In this document: positions 8,318-14,980 of the stretch, piece by piece
Layout of the letters: each line of letters starts with the position of its first letter
How positions within the stretch are numbered: position 1 is the stretch's first letter
Assembly (NCBI GenBank): GCA_003554685.1
Contig: PWHA01000123.1
Span: 1 to 35,882, forward strand
From: Halanaerobiaceae bacterium
GTDB lineage: Bacteria; Bacillota; Halanaerobiia; Halanaerobiales; Halarsenatibacteraceae
DNA length: 35,882 nucleotides
Reading direction: 5' to 3'
The notes under the pieces: model-generated
The model's input: the letters and a program-made list of their open reading frames with translations, nothing else
Told to the model about the DNA's origin: nothing
Database searches by the model: none
Program-made: the position numbers and the translations under genes

Positions 8318-8503
8318 GAGAAAAGCTCCACCGTGCCGTGTGGTTTGAGAATTTTGATCCCTGTCTGCAAAGTGGGTGCCCTCCTATCTGGTTTGCAGGT
8401 CCCCCGAAGGGCTTCTGCGCCGCAGATAGAGACCAGGCTCCCAATGTATTGGTGTTGGTCAAAATTTTTTTACCATTCACGTACACGGCAGAGCTTTTCT
8501 GTT
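8318..8503 (-). ncRNA. ssrS: 6S RNA (bsrA/ssrS-like)
   Basis: 6S RNA mimics an open promoter and sequesters sigma-A RNA polymerase. The minus strand folds into one long rod. In the closing stem AAAAGCTC (8498-8491) plus TGCCGTGT pairs with ACACGGCA and GAGCTTTT (8328-8321), with one 5-nt bulge. An asymmetric central bubble of about 15/8 nt follows, then a stem AATTTTGA/TCAAAATT (8466-8459 with 8357-8350). A long apical arm includes CTATCTG/CAGATAG, GCAG/CTGC and a UUCG tetraloop closed by CCC/GGG. Size (~185 nt), architecture, a dedicated promoter and position beside rarA all match B. subtilis bsrA. The 3' end is approximate, and open reading frames crossing it are incidental. Confidence 0.88.
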
Positions 8504-8509
8504 AATAAA

Positions 8510-8538
8510 ATAATATCACAGATGTATGAAATAATCAA
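8510..8538 (-). promoter_or_regulatory. sigma-A promoter of 6S RNA
   Basis: On the minus strand TTGATT (8538-8533) and TATTAT (8515-8510) are spaced by exactly 17 bp. The predicted start near 8503 coincides with the base of the closing stem of the RNA. Confidence 0.85.
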
Positions 8539-8646
8539 GATGATAGGGCATTTATATTTAGATAAGTAGGGGCTCAAAATAAATCAGGATTATCTTTAGA
8601 AAAGATATATTTAAGTTCAGGAGTATGTTGTAAACCTCCTTTTTTT

Positions 8647-8761
8647 TGACGATTTCAACCTTCGCCTGCTTACTTTTTATGATAATTTCAACCTTAATCT
8701 ACTCTCTTTTATGACGGTTTCAGCCTTAACCTACATCGGTTTCAACCTTAACCTACAACTG
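8647..8761. repeat. degenerate tandem repeat with core TTTCAACCTTAACCTAC
   Basis: Four units start at about 8647, 8680, 8712 and 8736, each with a variant of GGTTTCAACCTTAACCTAC; the first two are ~32 bp long, the last two 24-26 bp. A further pair, GCAAAAGTAGCAG-like, follows directly at 8763-8794. Confidence 0.75.
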
Positions 8762-8799
8762 TTAACAAAAGTAGCAGTTGTTAGCAAAAGTAGCAGTTT

Positions 8800-8832
8800 A
8801 AAAAAAAGAAAAAAGACTTTTGCAAAAGTCTT
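8800..8832 (-). terminator. rho-independent terminator after the aldehyde dehydrogenase gene
   Basis: AAGACTTTTGCAAAAGTCTT (8832-8813) is a perfect 20-bp palindrome. On the minus strand it is followed by a run of Ts broken by a single C (8812-8800). It insulates 6S RNA from upstream transcription. Confidence 0.88.
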
Positions 8833-8885
8833 CATGTTATTGATTAGCTATTCTTGTTCTGGCTCTATGCCTTTATATCATACAT

Positions 8886-9045
8886 TCATATGTTGACAAT
8901 TATATGTTGACAGTTCATTGACTTAGTTCATTGACTTAAATGCCATACATTTGCTTATTTATCCTATGCCATACATTTATTTATTAATGCTATACATTTA
9001 CTTATTAATGCTATGCCATACATTTACTTATTAACATCTATTTTG
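8886..9045. repeat. nested tandem repeats with cores ATGTTGACA, TTCATTGACTTA and CCATACATTTACTTATTA
   Basis: Three successive families of short direct repeats abut each other: two ATGTTGACA units, two TTCATTGACTTA units, then four CATACATTTRYTTATT units at 21-26 bp spacing. No coding function is apparent. Confidence 0.8.
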
Positions 9046-9064
9046 ACTAAAAATTTTTTTAAAA

Positions 9065-10465
9065 TTAAAACCAGCGAAATAGACGCTTTAGTAACTTCAA
9101 TTTGCCCTGATAGGGGGGATAGCGGAGTTTAATATCAAAGAGATCGGTTTTTTCAATTACAGTCTTGTGATGGCTGAAAAGGTTAAAGCCGGCCCGGCCG
9201 TGGTAGGCACCCATTCCGCTTTCTGCCTTGCCACCGAAGGGAAAGCGGGGAGTTGAAGCCTGGATAAGGGTGTCATTTATACAGCCGCTCCCGAAGGGAA
9301 TCTCCTGAATCAGCTGCTTTTTAAGCCGGCTGTCGCGGGTGAAAAGATAGAAAGACAGAGGGGTGGTGAAACTGTCAATTATTTCTCTGGCCCGGGAAAT
9401 ATCCTCATATTCCAGGACGGGTAGCAGGGGACCGAAAATTTCCTCCTGCATGAGGGCATCGGAGGGGGTTATGTCATCGATGATGGTCGGGGCTATGTAA
9501 AGGTTTTCCAGGTCCGTCTCGCCACCCAGGACAATCCGGCCTTTGGTGTTATCCAGATAGTTTTTAATCCTCTGGAAATGATTTTCATTAATTATCCGGG
9601 GATAGTCCGGGCTCTCTGCAGGATTGCTGCCGTAATATTTGGAGACTGCCTCCCGGGCTCTCTCCAGAAAGGCTTCTTTCTGCTGATGGTGAACCAGGAC
9701 ATAATCCGGCGCCACACAGGTCTGGCCGGCATTCAAAAGCTTTCCCCAGACGATCCTGCGGGCAGCCAGATCCAGTCTGGCCGTTTCATCCACCAGACAG
9801 GGACATTTGCCTCCCAGCTCCAGGCTGACAGGGATCAGGTTTTCGGCAGCTTTCTTCATTACAATCCTGCCCACCTGCTTGTTGCCGGTGAAGAAAATAA
9901 AGTCATACTGCTGCTCCAGGAGAAACTTGCCGGTTTCTTTAGCTCCTTGGACAGCTGCTACTAGTTCAGAGGGAAGATAATCGGAAACAATTTCTTCAAT
10001 TGCTAGGGAGGTGGCCGGAGAATGCTCGGAGGGCTTAAGGAGGACGCAGTTTCCAGCTGCCAGGGCGTCGACTAAAGGCAAGAGAGCCAGCTGCAGAGGG
10101 TAATTCCAGGGGGAAATGATGAGTACATTGCCATAGGGTTCGGTATGAACTGCACCTCGGGACCAGAAATGTAAAAATGATAATCTGCTTTTCCGGGGTT
10201 TCATCCATTTTTTGAGACGCTTTAAAACATAATTAATTTCCTGTTTGATTATTCCCAGTTCAGCGGCATAGGTTTCCACGGGATGCTTGCCCAGGTCGGT
10301 CTCGAGGGCTGAGAGAATGTCTTCTTCTCTCTCCTGGAGACCTAGTTTTAAGCGAAGGAGAAATTCTCTTCGCCGGGAGTGTTGTCTGGTCTCGCCCTGC
10401 TGAAAAAAATCCCGCTGCTGCTCAAGTAGGTTTTTGATTTTCTTCTCTTTTTCTTGATCTGGCAT
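9065..10465 (-). CDS. aldehyde dehydrogenase, class 3-like (YwdH type)
   Basis: NAD(P)-dependent oxidation of aldehydes to acids. From ATG 10465 the protein has 466 aa. Substrate/cofactor motifs are PWNYPLQL (119-126), the general base Glu216 in LELGGK and the nucleophile Cys250 in NAGQTCVAPDY; FGPLLPV (344-350) lies near the C-terminal catalytic domain. A basic/aromatic tail (KLLKRLFRWF) resembles the membrane-associating end of class 3 enzymes that act on fatty aldehydes; the substrate is inferred. A longer open frame extends 43 codons upstream, but AGGAGGG precedes ATG 10465 (11-nt spacing) and the alignable family sequence starts after it. It sits where B. subtilis has tcdA (yrvM), so it is an addition to the conserved order. 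Confidence 0.92.
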   Translation of the reverse strand: MPDQEKEKKIKNLLEQQRDFFQQGETRQHSRRREFLLRLKLGLQEREEDILSALETDLGKHPVETYAAELGIIKQEINYVLKRLKKWMKPRKSRLSFLHFWSRGAVHTEPYGNVLIISPWNYPLQLALLPLVDALAAGNCVLLKPSEHSPATSLAIEEIVSDYLPSELVAAVQGAKETGKFLLEQQYDFIFFTGNKQVGRIVMKKAAENLIPVSLELGGKCPCLVDETARLDLAARRIVWGKLLNAGQTCVAPDYVLVHHQQKEAFLERAREAVSKYYGSNPAESPDYPRIINENHFQRIKNYLDNTKGRIVLGGETDLENLYIAPTIIDDITPSDALMQEEIFGPLLPVLEYEDISRAREIIDSFTTPLSFYLFTRDSRLKKQLIQEIPFGSGCINDTLIQASTPRFPFGGKAESGMGAYHGRAGFNLFSHHKTVIEKTDLFDIKLRYPPYQGKLKLLKRLFRWF

Positions 10466-10671
10466 TATTTGATAACCCTCCTGGGCTTTCGCTGGTGGCA
10501 GGTAACTAGCTGGCGATAGTAAAGTGGTAAACTGTTGCCGAATGCCTGGATGAAGTCTGTCAGGAATTCGGAATTTGCAAGGACCCCTGGGCACCTTGGG
10601 TAGAATCCGATGAGCTCTTTGCCGGACATCCGGCAGTTCTGATTCGCTAAATCCAGGACTGGGTCTGCTGG

Positions 10672-12462
10672 CTATTCTTCTTCCGGAGAAATTGTTTTCA
10701 GGTTTAATTCCTTAAGCTGCTCCGGGCTTACTGTTCCAGGAGCTTTTGTCATCGGCGAGGTGGCCCGCTGGGTTTTGGGAAAGGCGATGACATCCCGGAC
10801 TGACTTTCTTCCGGTCAGGAGCATAATAATTCGATCCAGGCCGAAGGCTATTCCGCCGTGAGGCGGAGTGCCGTAGCTGAAGGCTTTGAGCAGAAAACCA
10901 AACTTCTCCTCGGCCTCCTCTTCTGACATGTTCAGCAAAGAAAAAATTTTGCTCTGCAGATCTCTGTTGTTGATTCTGATGCTTCCGCCGCCAATTTCTT
11001 CCCCGTTTAAAACCAGATCATAGGCGGCTGCCCTGGCCTCTGCCGGGTTTTCTTCCAGCAGCTCAATATCTTCGGGGAGGGGAGCGGTGAAGGGATGATG
11101 TTCGGCTTCAAAGCGTTCTTCCTCTTCGTTATAGGTAAAGAGGGGGAAATCTTCGACCCAGAGGAGATCAAAGCTATCCTCGGGAATTAAATCCAGTTTG
11201 TGACCCAGATCCAGGCGCAGCTGACCCAGTGAGGTTACTGCTGTTTTATAATCGGCCGCCACTATCAAAAGCAGATCACCTGCTGTTATTTCCAGTTCTT
11301 CTCTAAGCTGCTGAAATTCCTTTTCGCTGAGAAACTTAGCAATGGGAGAGTTGACTTCTTCGCCAGTAAAGGCCAGCCAGGCCAGGCCTTTGGCACCAAA
11401 CTCTTTGACCCTATCCTCCAGCTTATCTAGCTGACTCCTGCTGAATTCGGCTCCTCCCGGAACTCTGATACCTCTGACAGTGCCGCCATCAGCAATGGTG
11501 CCGCTGAAGACGCGGAATTCACTGTCAGCGAAAATCCCGGAAAGGTCATTAATTTCCAGGCCGAATCTGGTGTCGGGGCTGTCGGAACCGAATCGATCCA
11601 TGACTTCCCGGTAGCTCATACGGGGGACTTCCCAGGGCAGGGGAATTCCCTTCAGAGCAAAGATCTCTCTCATCAGCTCTTCCATTTCTCTTTGAAAGTT
11701 CTCCAGATCAATGAAGGAAATCTCGATGTCTATCTGGGTGAATTCAGGCTGGCGGTTGGCCCGGAGATCCTCATCCCGGAAACAGCGGGCGATCTGGAAA
11801 TATTTCTCGACTCCGGAGGCCATCAGGACCTGCTTGAAGAGCTGAGGGGACTGGGGCAGAGCATAGAATTTCCCCTGATGGAGCCGGCTGGGAACCAGGT
11901 AATCCCGAGCCCCCTCCGGAGTGCTGCGGGTCAGGATCGGGGTTTCTACTTCCCAGTAATCCCGCTGGCTGAGAAAACTCCGGATGGTCTGCATGGCCTG
12001 ATGCTTGGTTTTGACGATTTCCAGCATCTCGGGACGGCGGAGATCGAGATAGCGGTACTCCAGCCGCAGATCTTCTCCGGCATTAACATTATCCTCTATT
12101 AAAAAGGGCGGTGTTTCGGAAGGAGATATGAGTTCTATTTCCTCTCCCATTATTTCAATCTCTCCGGTGGCAATCTCCCGGTTAATATTTTCCTCAGGCC
12201 TCTTCCTGATTAATCCCCGGACAGCTATAACATCTTCCTGGCCCAGTTTTTCGGCCAGTTTCAGGGCTTCAGCTGAAATTTTCTCGGAGAAAACAAGCTG
12301 TACCAGGCCGGATCTGTCCCGGAGATCGACAAAGAGCAGGCCGCCGTGATCCCGGGTGCGCTGTACCCAGCCAGCTACTGCTGCCTCTTCGCCTATCATT
12401 TCTCTGTCAAGTTGACTGCAGATGTGGGTTCTCTTTAACTTCCTTTGATTTGACAAATTCAT
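10672..12462 (-). CDS. aspS: aspartyl-tRNA synthetase
   Basis: Class II synthetase charging tRNA(Asp). Its 596 aa have the bacterial layout: N-terminal OB anticodon-binding domain (about 1-110, with GWVQRTRDHGGLLFVDLRD), catalytic core with QSPQLFKQ and motif 2 FRDEDLRANRQPEFTQ, the bacterial GAD insertion (~280-420), and motif 3 GGIAFGLDRIIMLL near the C terminus. Motif 2 reads RANRQ where most bacterial enzymes have RADRQ (Asn236). ATG 12462 has AAGGAGAG nine bases upstream. It follows hisS in the usual hisS-aspS order, but more than 1.1 kb of spacer now separates them, so it may have its own promoter. Confidence 0.97.
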   Translation of the reverse strand: MNLSNQRKLKRTHICSQLDREMIGEEAAVAGWVQRTRDHGGLLFVDLRDRSGLVQLVFSEKISAEALKLAEKLGQEDVIAVRGLIRKRPEENINREIATGEIEIMGEEIELISPSETPPFLIEDNVNAGEDLRLEYRYLDLRRPEMLEIVKTKHQAMQTIRSFLSQRDYWEVETPILTRSTPEGARDYLVPSRLHQGKFYALPQSPQLFKQVLMASGVEKYFQIARCFRDEDLRANRQPEFTQIDIEISFIDLENFQREMEELMREIFALKGIPLPWEVPRMSYREVMDRFGSDSPDTRFGLEINDLSGIFADSEFRVFSGTIADGGTVRGIRVPGGAEFSRSQLDKLEDRVKEFGAKGLAWLAFTGEEVNSPIAKFLSEKEFQQLREELEITAGDLLLIVAADYKTAVTSLGQLRLDLGHKLDLIPEDSFDLLWVEDFPLFTYNEEEERFEAEHHPFTAPLPEDIELLEENPAEARAAAYDLVLNGEEIGGGSIRINNRDLQSKIFSLLNMSEEEAEEKFGFLLKAFSYGTPPHGGIAFGLDRIIMLLTGRKSVRDVIAFPKTQRATSPMTKAPGTVSPEQLKELNLKTISPEEE

Positions 12463-12830
12463 TATTGCACTCTCCTTATCATGCTCTTCAGGTTCAATAG
12501 TTTAGTTCTCCAGCATTGCTTATTTCCTGTCCCGGTTTTAGTCATTACTGATCAGATGCTGAAAAATGTTGCAGAACTCTGAGCTATTATCGGTTATTTA
12601 ATTTTGTTGAATTTAATATGTAGATGGTAAATATCAGTAAGCCATTCAAACTTTTTAAGAAGTATGTGTTAAATATCAAGACATCGTTCACGCTTTTTTA
12701 ATGGAGGGTAACTATTTTCTTCGGAGAAGCTTAAAAAACTGCCCTTAGGCCTTTAACTATCAGAGCATTGTTCTCATCATTTTAGTTAATCCTGAAAACT
12801 TAATTTTAACAAAAAAACCTAAAATAATAA

Positions 12831-12877
12831 CTGTACCGGGATGGTATAACTTTTAAAAAAGTGGTTCCCCGGTACAG
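12831..12877 (-). terminator. 47-nt hairpin, possible terminator or processing structure
   Basis: CTGTACCGGG pairs perfectly with CCCGGTACAG (10 bp), and an inner ACTTTT/AAAAGT stem caps it. On the minus strand a T-rich stretch follows, but the T7 run is about 14 nt away, so it is not a textbook terminator. Confidence 0.45.
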
Positions 12878-13036
12878 AATGATGCTTGCACTATTACTGG
12901 CCTGATATCTTGATATCTGCTTTGTGCTCTGCCTGAAGCAGGTGATCCTGATATAAAAGGGTGGTCCTGAGTGAGATGGTAACAAAAATCAAGAAAAAAA
13001 TGATAAAATAATGGTAAAATAGTTTCTAATTAGTTT

Positions 13037-13257
13037 TATGGCTATTAAGTCAGCTCAGGAATCCAATCAAAAGTAGGATACTATTTATTATGGGTTCTAT
13101 TAATATATTAATAGATTCATCGTGGCAGAACCTGTGATTAGGGCAATAACAGTATTCATCCATACTTTTTGATGTTTATATTTTATGCTATGATAGGCTG
13201 GAATAATAATTCACTTAACAATCAGAGAATATATGCTGAGCAGACTTAATAGCCATG
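13037..13257. mobile_element. MITE-like element, ~220 bp, with 21-bp terminal inverted repeats
   Basis: ATGGCTATTAAGTCAGCTCAG at 13038-13058 is matched in inverted orientation at 13236-13256 with a single mismatch. The 9-mer ATTAGTTTT occurs directly outside both ends (13029-13037 and 13258-13266), as expected for an 8-9 bp target-site duplication. The interior has no transposase and only a small AT-rich palindrome. The parent transposon family cannot be named from this alone. Confidence 0.75.
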
Positions 13258-13283
13258 ATTAGTTTTAATTAGTTTCTAAAGAT

Positions 13284-13305
13284 AGCCGGCTTTTGCGCCC
13301 CGGCT
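13284..13305. other. GC-rich hairpin
   Basis: AGCCGG and CCGGCT form a 6-bp stem around a 10-nt loop. On the plus strand TTGTTT follows, which looks terminator-like, but no plus-strand gene ends here. It may be a weak bidirectional terminator after hisS. Confidence 0.4.
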
Positions 13306-13455
13306 TTGTTTAAAAATATACTTATATACTGAATTAACTGGAGTTATAGGCAAATGTATTGTTAAGATAAGAGTATTGTTATAAATAAAAGTATTGCAGT
13401 TATTAAGATAAAGAGATAGGATAAAGAGAAATCATCAGATCCAGCAGGGTGAACC

Positions 13456-13551
13456 GTGTCGAATTATAGTAGGATGCCTGTCGAAATTTGACATGACATC
13501 TATCGAAAATTGACAGGGTATCTTTGACATGACATCTGTTGAATATTGGCA
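13456..13551. repeat. degenerate repeats of CTGTCGAAAATTGACA
   Basis: Four variants begin at 13456, 13478, 13500 and 13536 (spacings 22, 22 and 36). A 14-mer TTGACATGACATCT is repeated exactly at 13488 and 13524. Multiple short sites at one end resemble transposase-binding sites of IS21-type termini, but could equally be local duplications. Confidence 0.6.
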
Positions 13552-13552
13552 A

Positions 13553-13572
13553 GGAACCCGGTACCGACCATT
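13553..13572. repeat. 20-bp dispersed repeat, copy at the end of hisS
   Basis: GGAACCCGGTACCGACCATT is identical to 30749-30768 beside queA. It begins in the spacer and runs into the hisS stop codon, suggesting an inserted sequence supplied the present stop. Confidence 0.8.
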
Positions 13573-14833
13573 AAAGCCCAGGCTCAAACACTTTACTCAT
13601 ATACTCCAGTATACCATCCAAGGGAACTGCCTCTTCCTCCCCGCTTTTCATGTCGCGGAGGGTGGCCTCGCCGGCTTTAAGCTCTTCGCTGCCAATGATC
13701 AGACAGTAGCGACTGTTTTTGCGGTCGGCATCCTTCATCTGGCTTCCGACGCTGCGGCCGCCGTAGTCCCGATCGGCCGAGTAACCAGCCTTCCTCAGCC
13801 GGTGGAGGATATCCAGGGATTCTGCCTCGGCTTCCTCGCCGATGGTGGTGATGTAGACCTGGAGATCATCGCCAAATTCTCGGGCTTCCTCTTCCAGCAG
13901 AATCTCCAGCCTTTCCAGTCCCAGGGCAAAACCGGTGGCGGGAATGTCGCGGTCTCCGATCTCTTCCAGGAGACCGTTGTATCTGCCTCCGGAAAAGATA
14001 GCATCCTGGGCTCCCAGTTCATCGGATTTGACCTCGAAGACAGTGTTGGTGTAATAATCCAGTCCCCGGACCAGGGTGGGCACCTTTCTAAAGTCCAGGT
14101 TGAGTTTTTTCAGACCCTCTTTGACCTGGTTGAAGTTCTCCTGGCAGACCGGACAGAGATGCTCGGTTATCACCGGGGCCTCGCTAACGATCTCCTGACA
14201 TACCGGACTTTTGCAGTCCAGCACCCGGAGGGGGTTGGTTTTCAGTCTTTCCTGGCAGTTTTCACAGAGGTCCTCTTTCCCGGATAAATAGGCCTTAAGT
14301 TCTTCCAGATAGGGAGGCCGGCACTCAGAGCAGCCGATGCTGTTGATTTCTACATAATAATCCTTGAAACCAAATTCTTCGATGAAATCAATGCCCAGCA
14401 TGATTATCTCAACGTCAACATCGGGGGCATCGCTGCCGATGACCTCAACTCCGAACTGGTGAAACTGGCGGTAGCGGCCAGCCTGAGGTCTTTCGTAGCG
14501 GAACATGGGGCCAAAATAAAAAAATTTTTTAGGTAAAGCCTTGCCGTAGAGCTTATGTTCTAAGAAGGCCCGGACCACCGGGGCGGTGCCCTCAGGTCTC
14601 AGGGTGATGCTTCTGTCGCCCTTGTCGGTAAAGGTGTACATCTCTTTTTGAACTATGTCGGTAGCCTCGCCGATTCCCCGGGCAAAAAGTTCGGTATGTT
14701 CAAAAATCGGGGTCCTGATTTCCTGGTAATTGTAACGCCGGCAGATTTCATGGGCGCGTTCTTCAATATAATTCCATTTAAAAGAAGCGGGGGGCAAAAT
14801 GTCATTTGTCCCCCGCGGTGCTTTGATTGTCAT
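13571..14833 (-). CDS. hisS: histidyl-tRNA synthetase
   Basis: Class II synthetase for tRNA(His), 420 aa. It opens with the family signature APRGTNDILP (5-14). Motif 2 FRYERPQAGRYRQFHQ is at 111-126, and the histidine-specific RGLDYYTNTVFE starts at residue 256. An insertion region contains four cysteine pairs (168/171, 190/193, 207/212, 227/230), seen in many bacterial HisRS. The C-terminal anticodon-binding domain covers about 325-415. ATG 14833 has AGGTGAT 7-8 nt upstream. The last codons end at the 20-bp repeat 13553-13572, so the final residues may have been altered by insertion there. Confidence 0.97.
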   Translation of the reverse strand: MTIKAPRGTNDILPPASFKWNYIEERAHEICRRYNYQEIRTPIFEHTELFARGIGEATDIVQKEMYTFTDKGDRSITLRPEGTAPVVRAFLEHKLYGKALPKKFFYFGPMFRYERPQAGRYRQFHQFGVEVIGSDAPDVDVEIIMLGIDFIEEFGFKDYYVEINSIGCSECRPPYLEELKAYLSGKEDLCENCQERLKTNPLRVLDCKSPVCQEIVSEAPVITEHLCPVCQENFNQVKEGLKKLNLDFRKVPTLVRGLDYYTNTVFEVKSDELGAQDAIFSGGRYNGLLEEIGDRDIPATGFALGLERLEILLEEEAREFGDDLQVYITTIGEEAEAESLDILHRLRKAGYSADRDYGGRSVGSQMKDADRKNSRYCLIIGSEELKAGEATLRDMKSGEEEAVPLDGILEYMSKVFEPGL

Positions 14834-14894
14834 AAATTTATCACCTATCCCGGTTCTTTCTGATATCTACTGTTAAAATTAAAACTGCCTGTCA

Positions 14895-14930
14895 TTAAGG
14901 GCGTTTTAAGGGTGCTTTAAAGGTGCATTT
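14895..14930. repeat. 11-bp tandem repeat, 3 copies
   Basis: TTAAGGGCGTT, TTAAGGGTGCT and TTAAAGGTGCA follow one another in the spacer between the SurA_N/TPR gene and hisS. Confidence 0.75.
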
Positions 14931-14980
14931 GTTTAATTTAATTTATTGCATTTTCAGAAGGAATTGCAATAAAAGCTGCT

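Larger units (their letters stand above)
8539..9064. other. repeat-filled spacer between aldehyde dehydrogenase and 6S RNA
   Basis: About 526 bp without a gene. It holds two degenerate tandem arrays (8647-8761 and 8886-9045) on either side of a strong terminator (8800-8832). Confidence 0.7.
12463..13570. other. 1.1-kb spacer between hisS and aspS holding a MITE-like element and hairpins
   Basis: hisS and aspS normally sit a few bases apart. Here the gap contains a 47-nt hairpin (12831-12877), a MITE-like element (13037-13257), a GC-rich hairpin (13284-13305), short direct repeats based on GTATTGTTA (13355-13400) and TGTCGAAAWTTGACA repeats (13456-13551). I saw no T-box: neither specifier-loop signature nor the GGTGGTACCGCG antiterminator motif is present. 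Confidence 0.75.

Noticed and set aside
8182..8569. Short open frames on both strands at 8182-8569
   Set aside because: They cross the 6S RNA structure and its promoter, and none has a ribosome-binding site.
8886..9045. Possible CRISPR array
   Set aside because: Repeat units abut or nearly abut without unique spacers, lengths vary (9-26 bp), and no cas genes are present; they are tandem duplications.
10466..10594. 43-residue N-terminal extension of the aldehyde dehydrogenase
   Set aside because: The extension is Pro/Arg/Gln-rich and unlike the family, whereas AGGAGGG precedes the internal ATG at 10465.
10620..10635. Palindrome TGCCGGACATCCGGCA between aspS and the aldehyde dehydrogenase gene
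   Set aside because: A short GC-rich hairpin without a following T-tract; not enough to call a terminator.
12463..13570. T-box or other aminoacyl-tRNA-sensing leader before aspS
   Set aside because: The GGTGGTACCGCG antiterminator motif and a specifier loop were looked for and not seen; the hairpins present do not fit a T-box.
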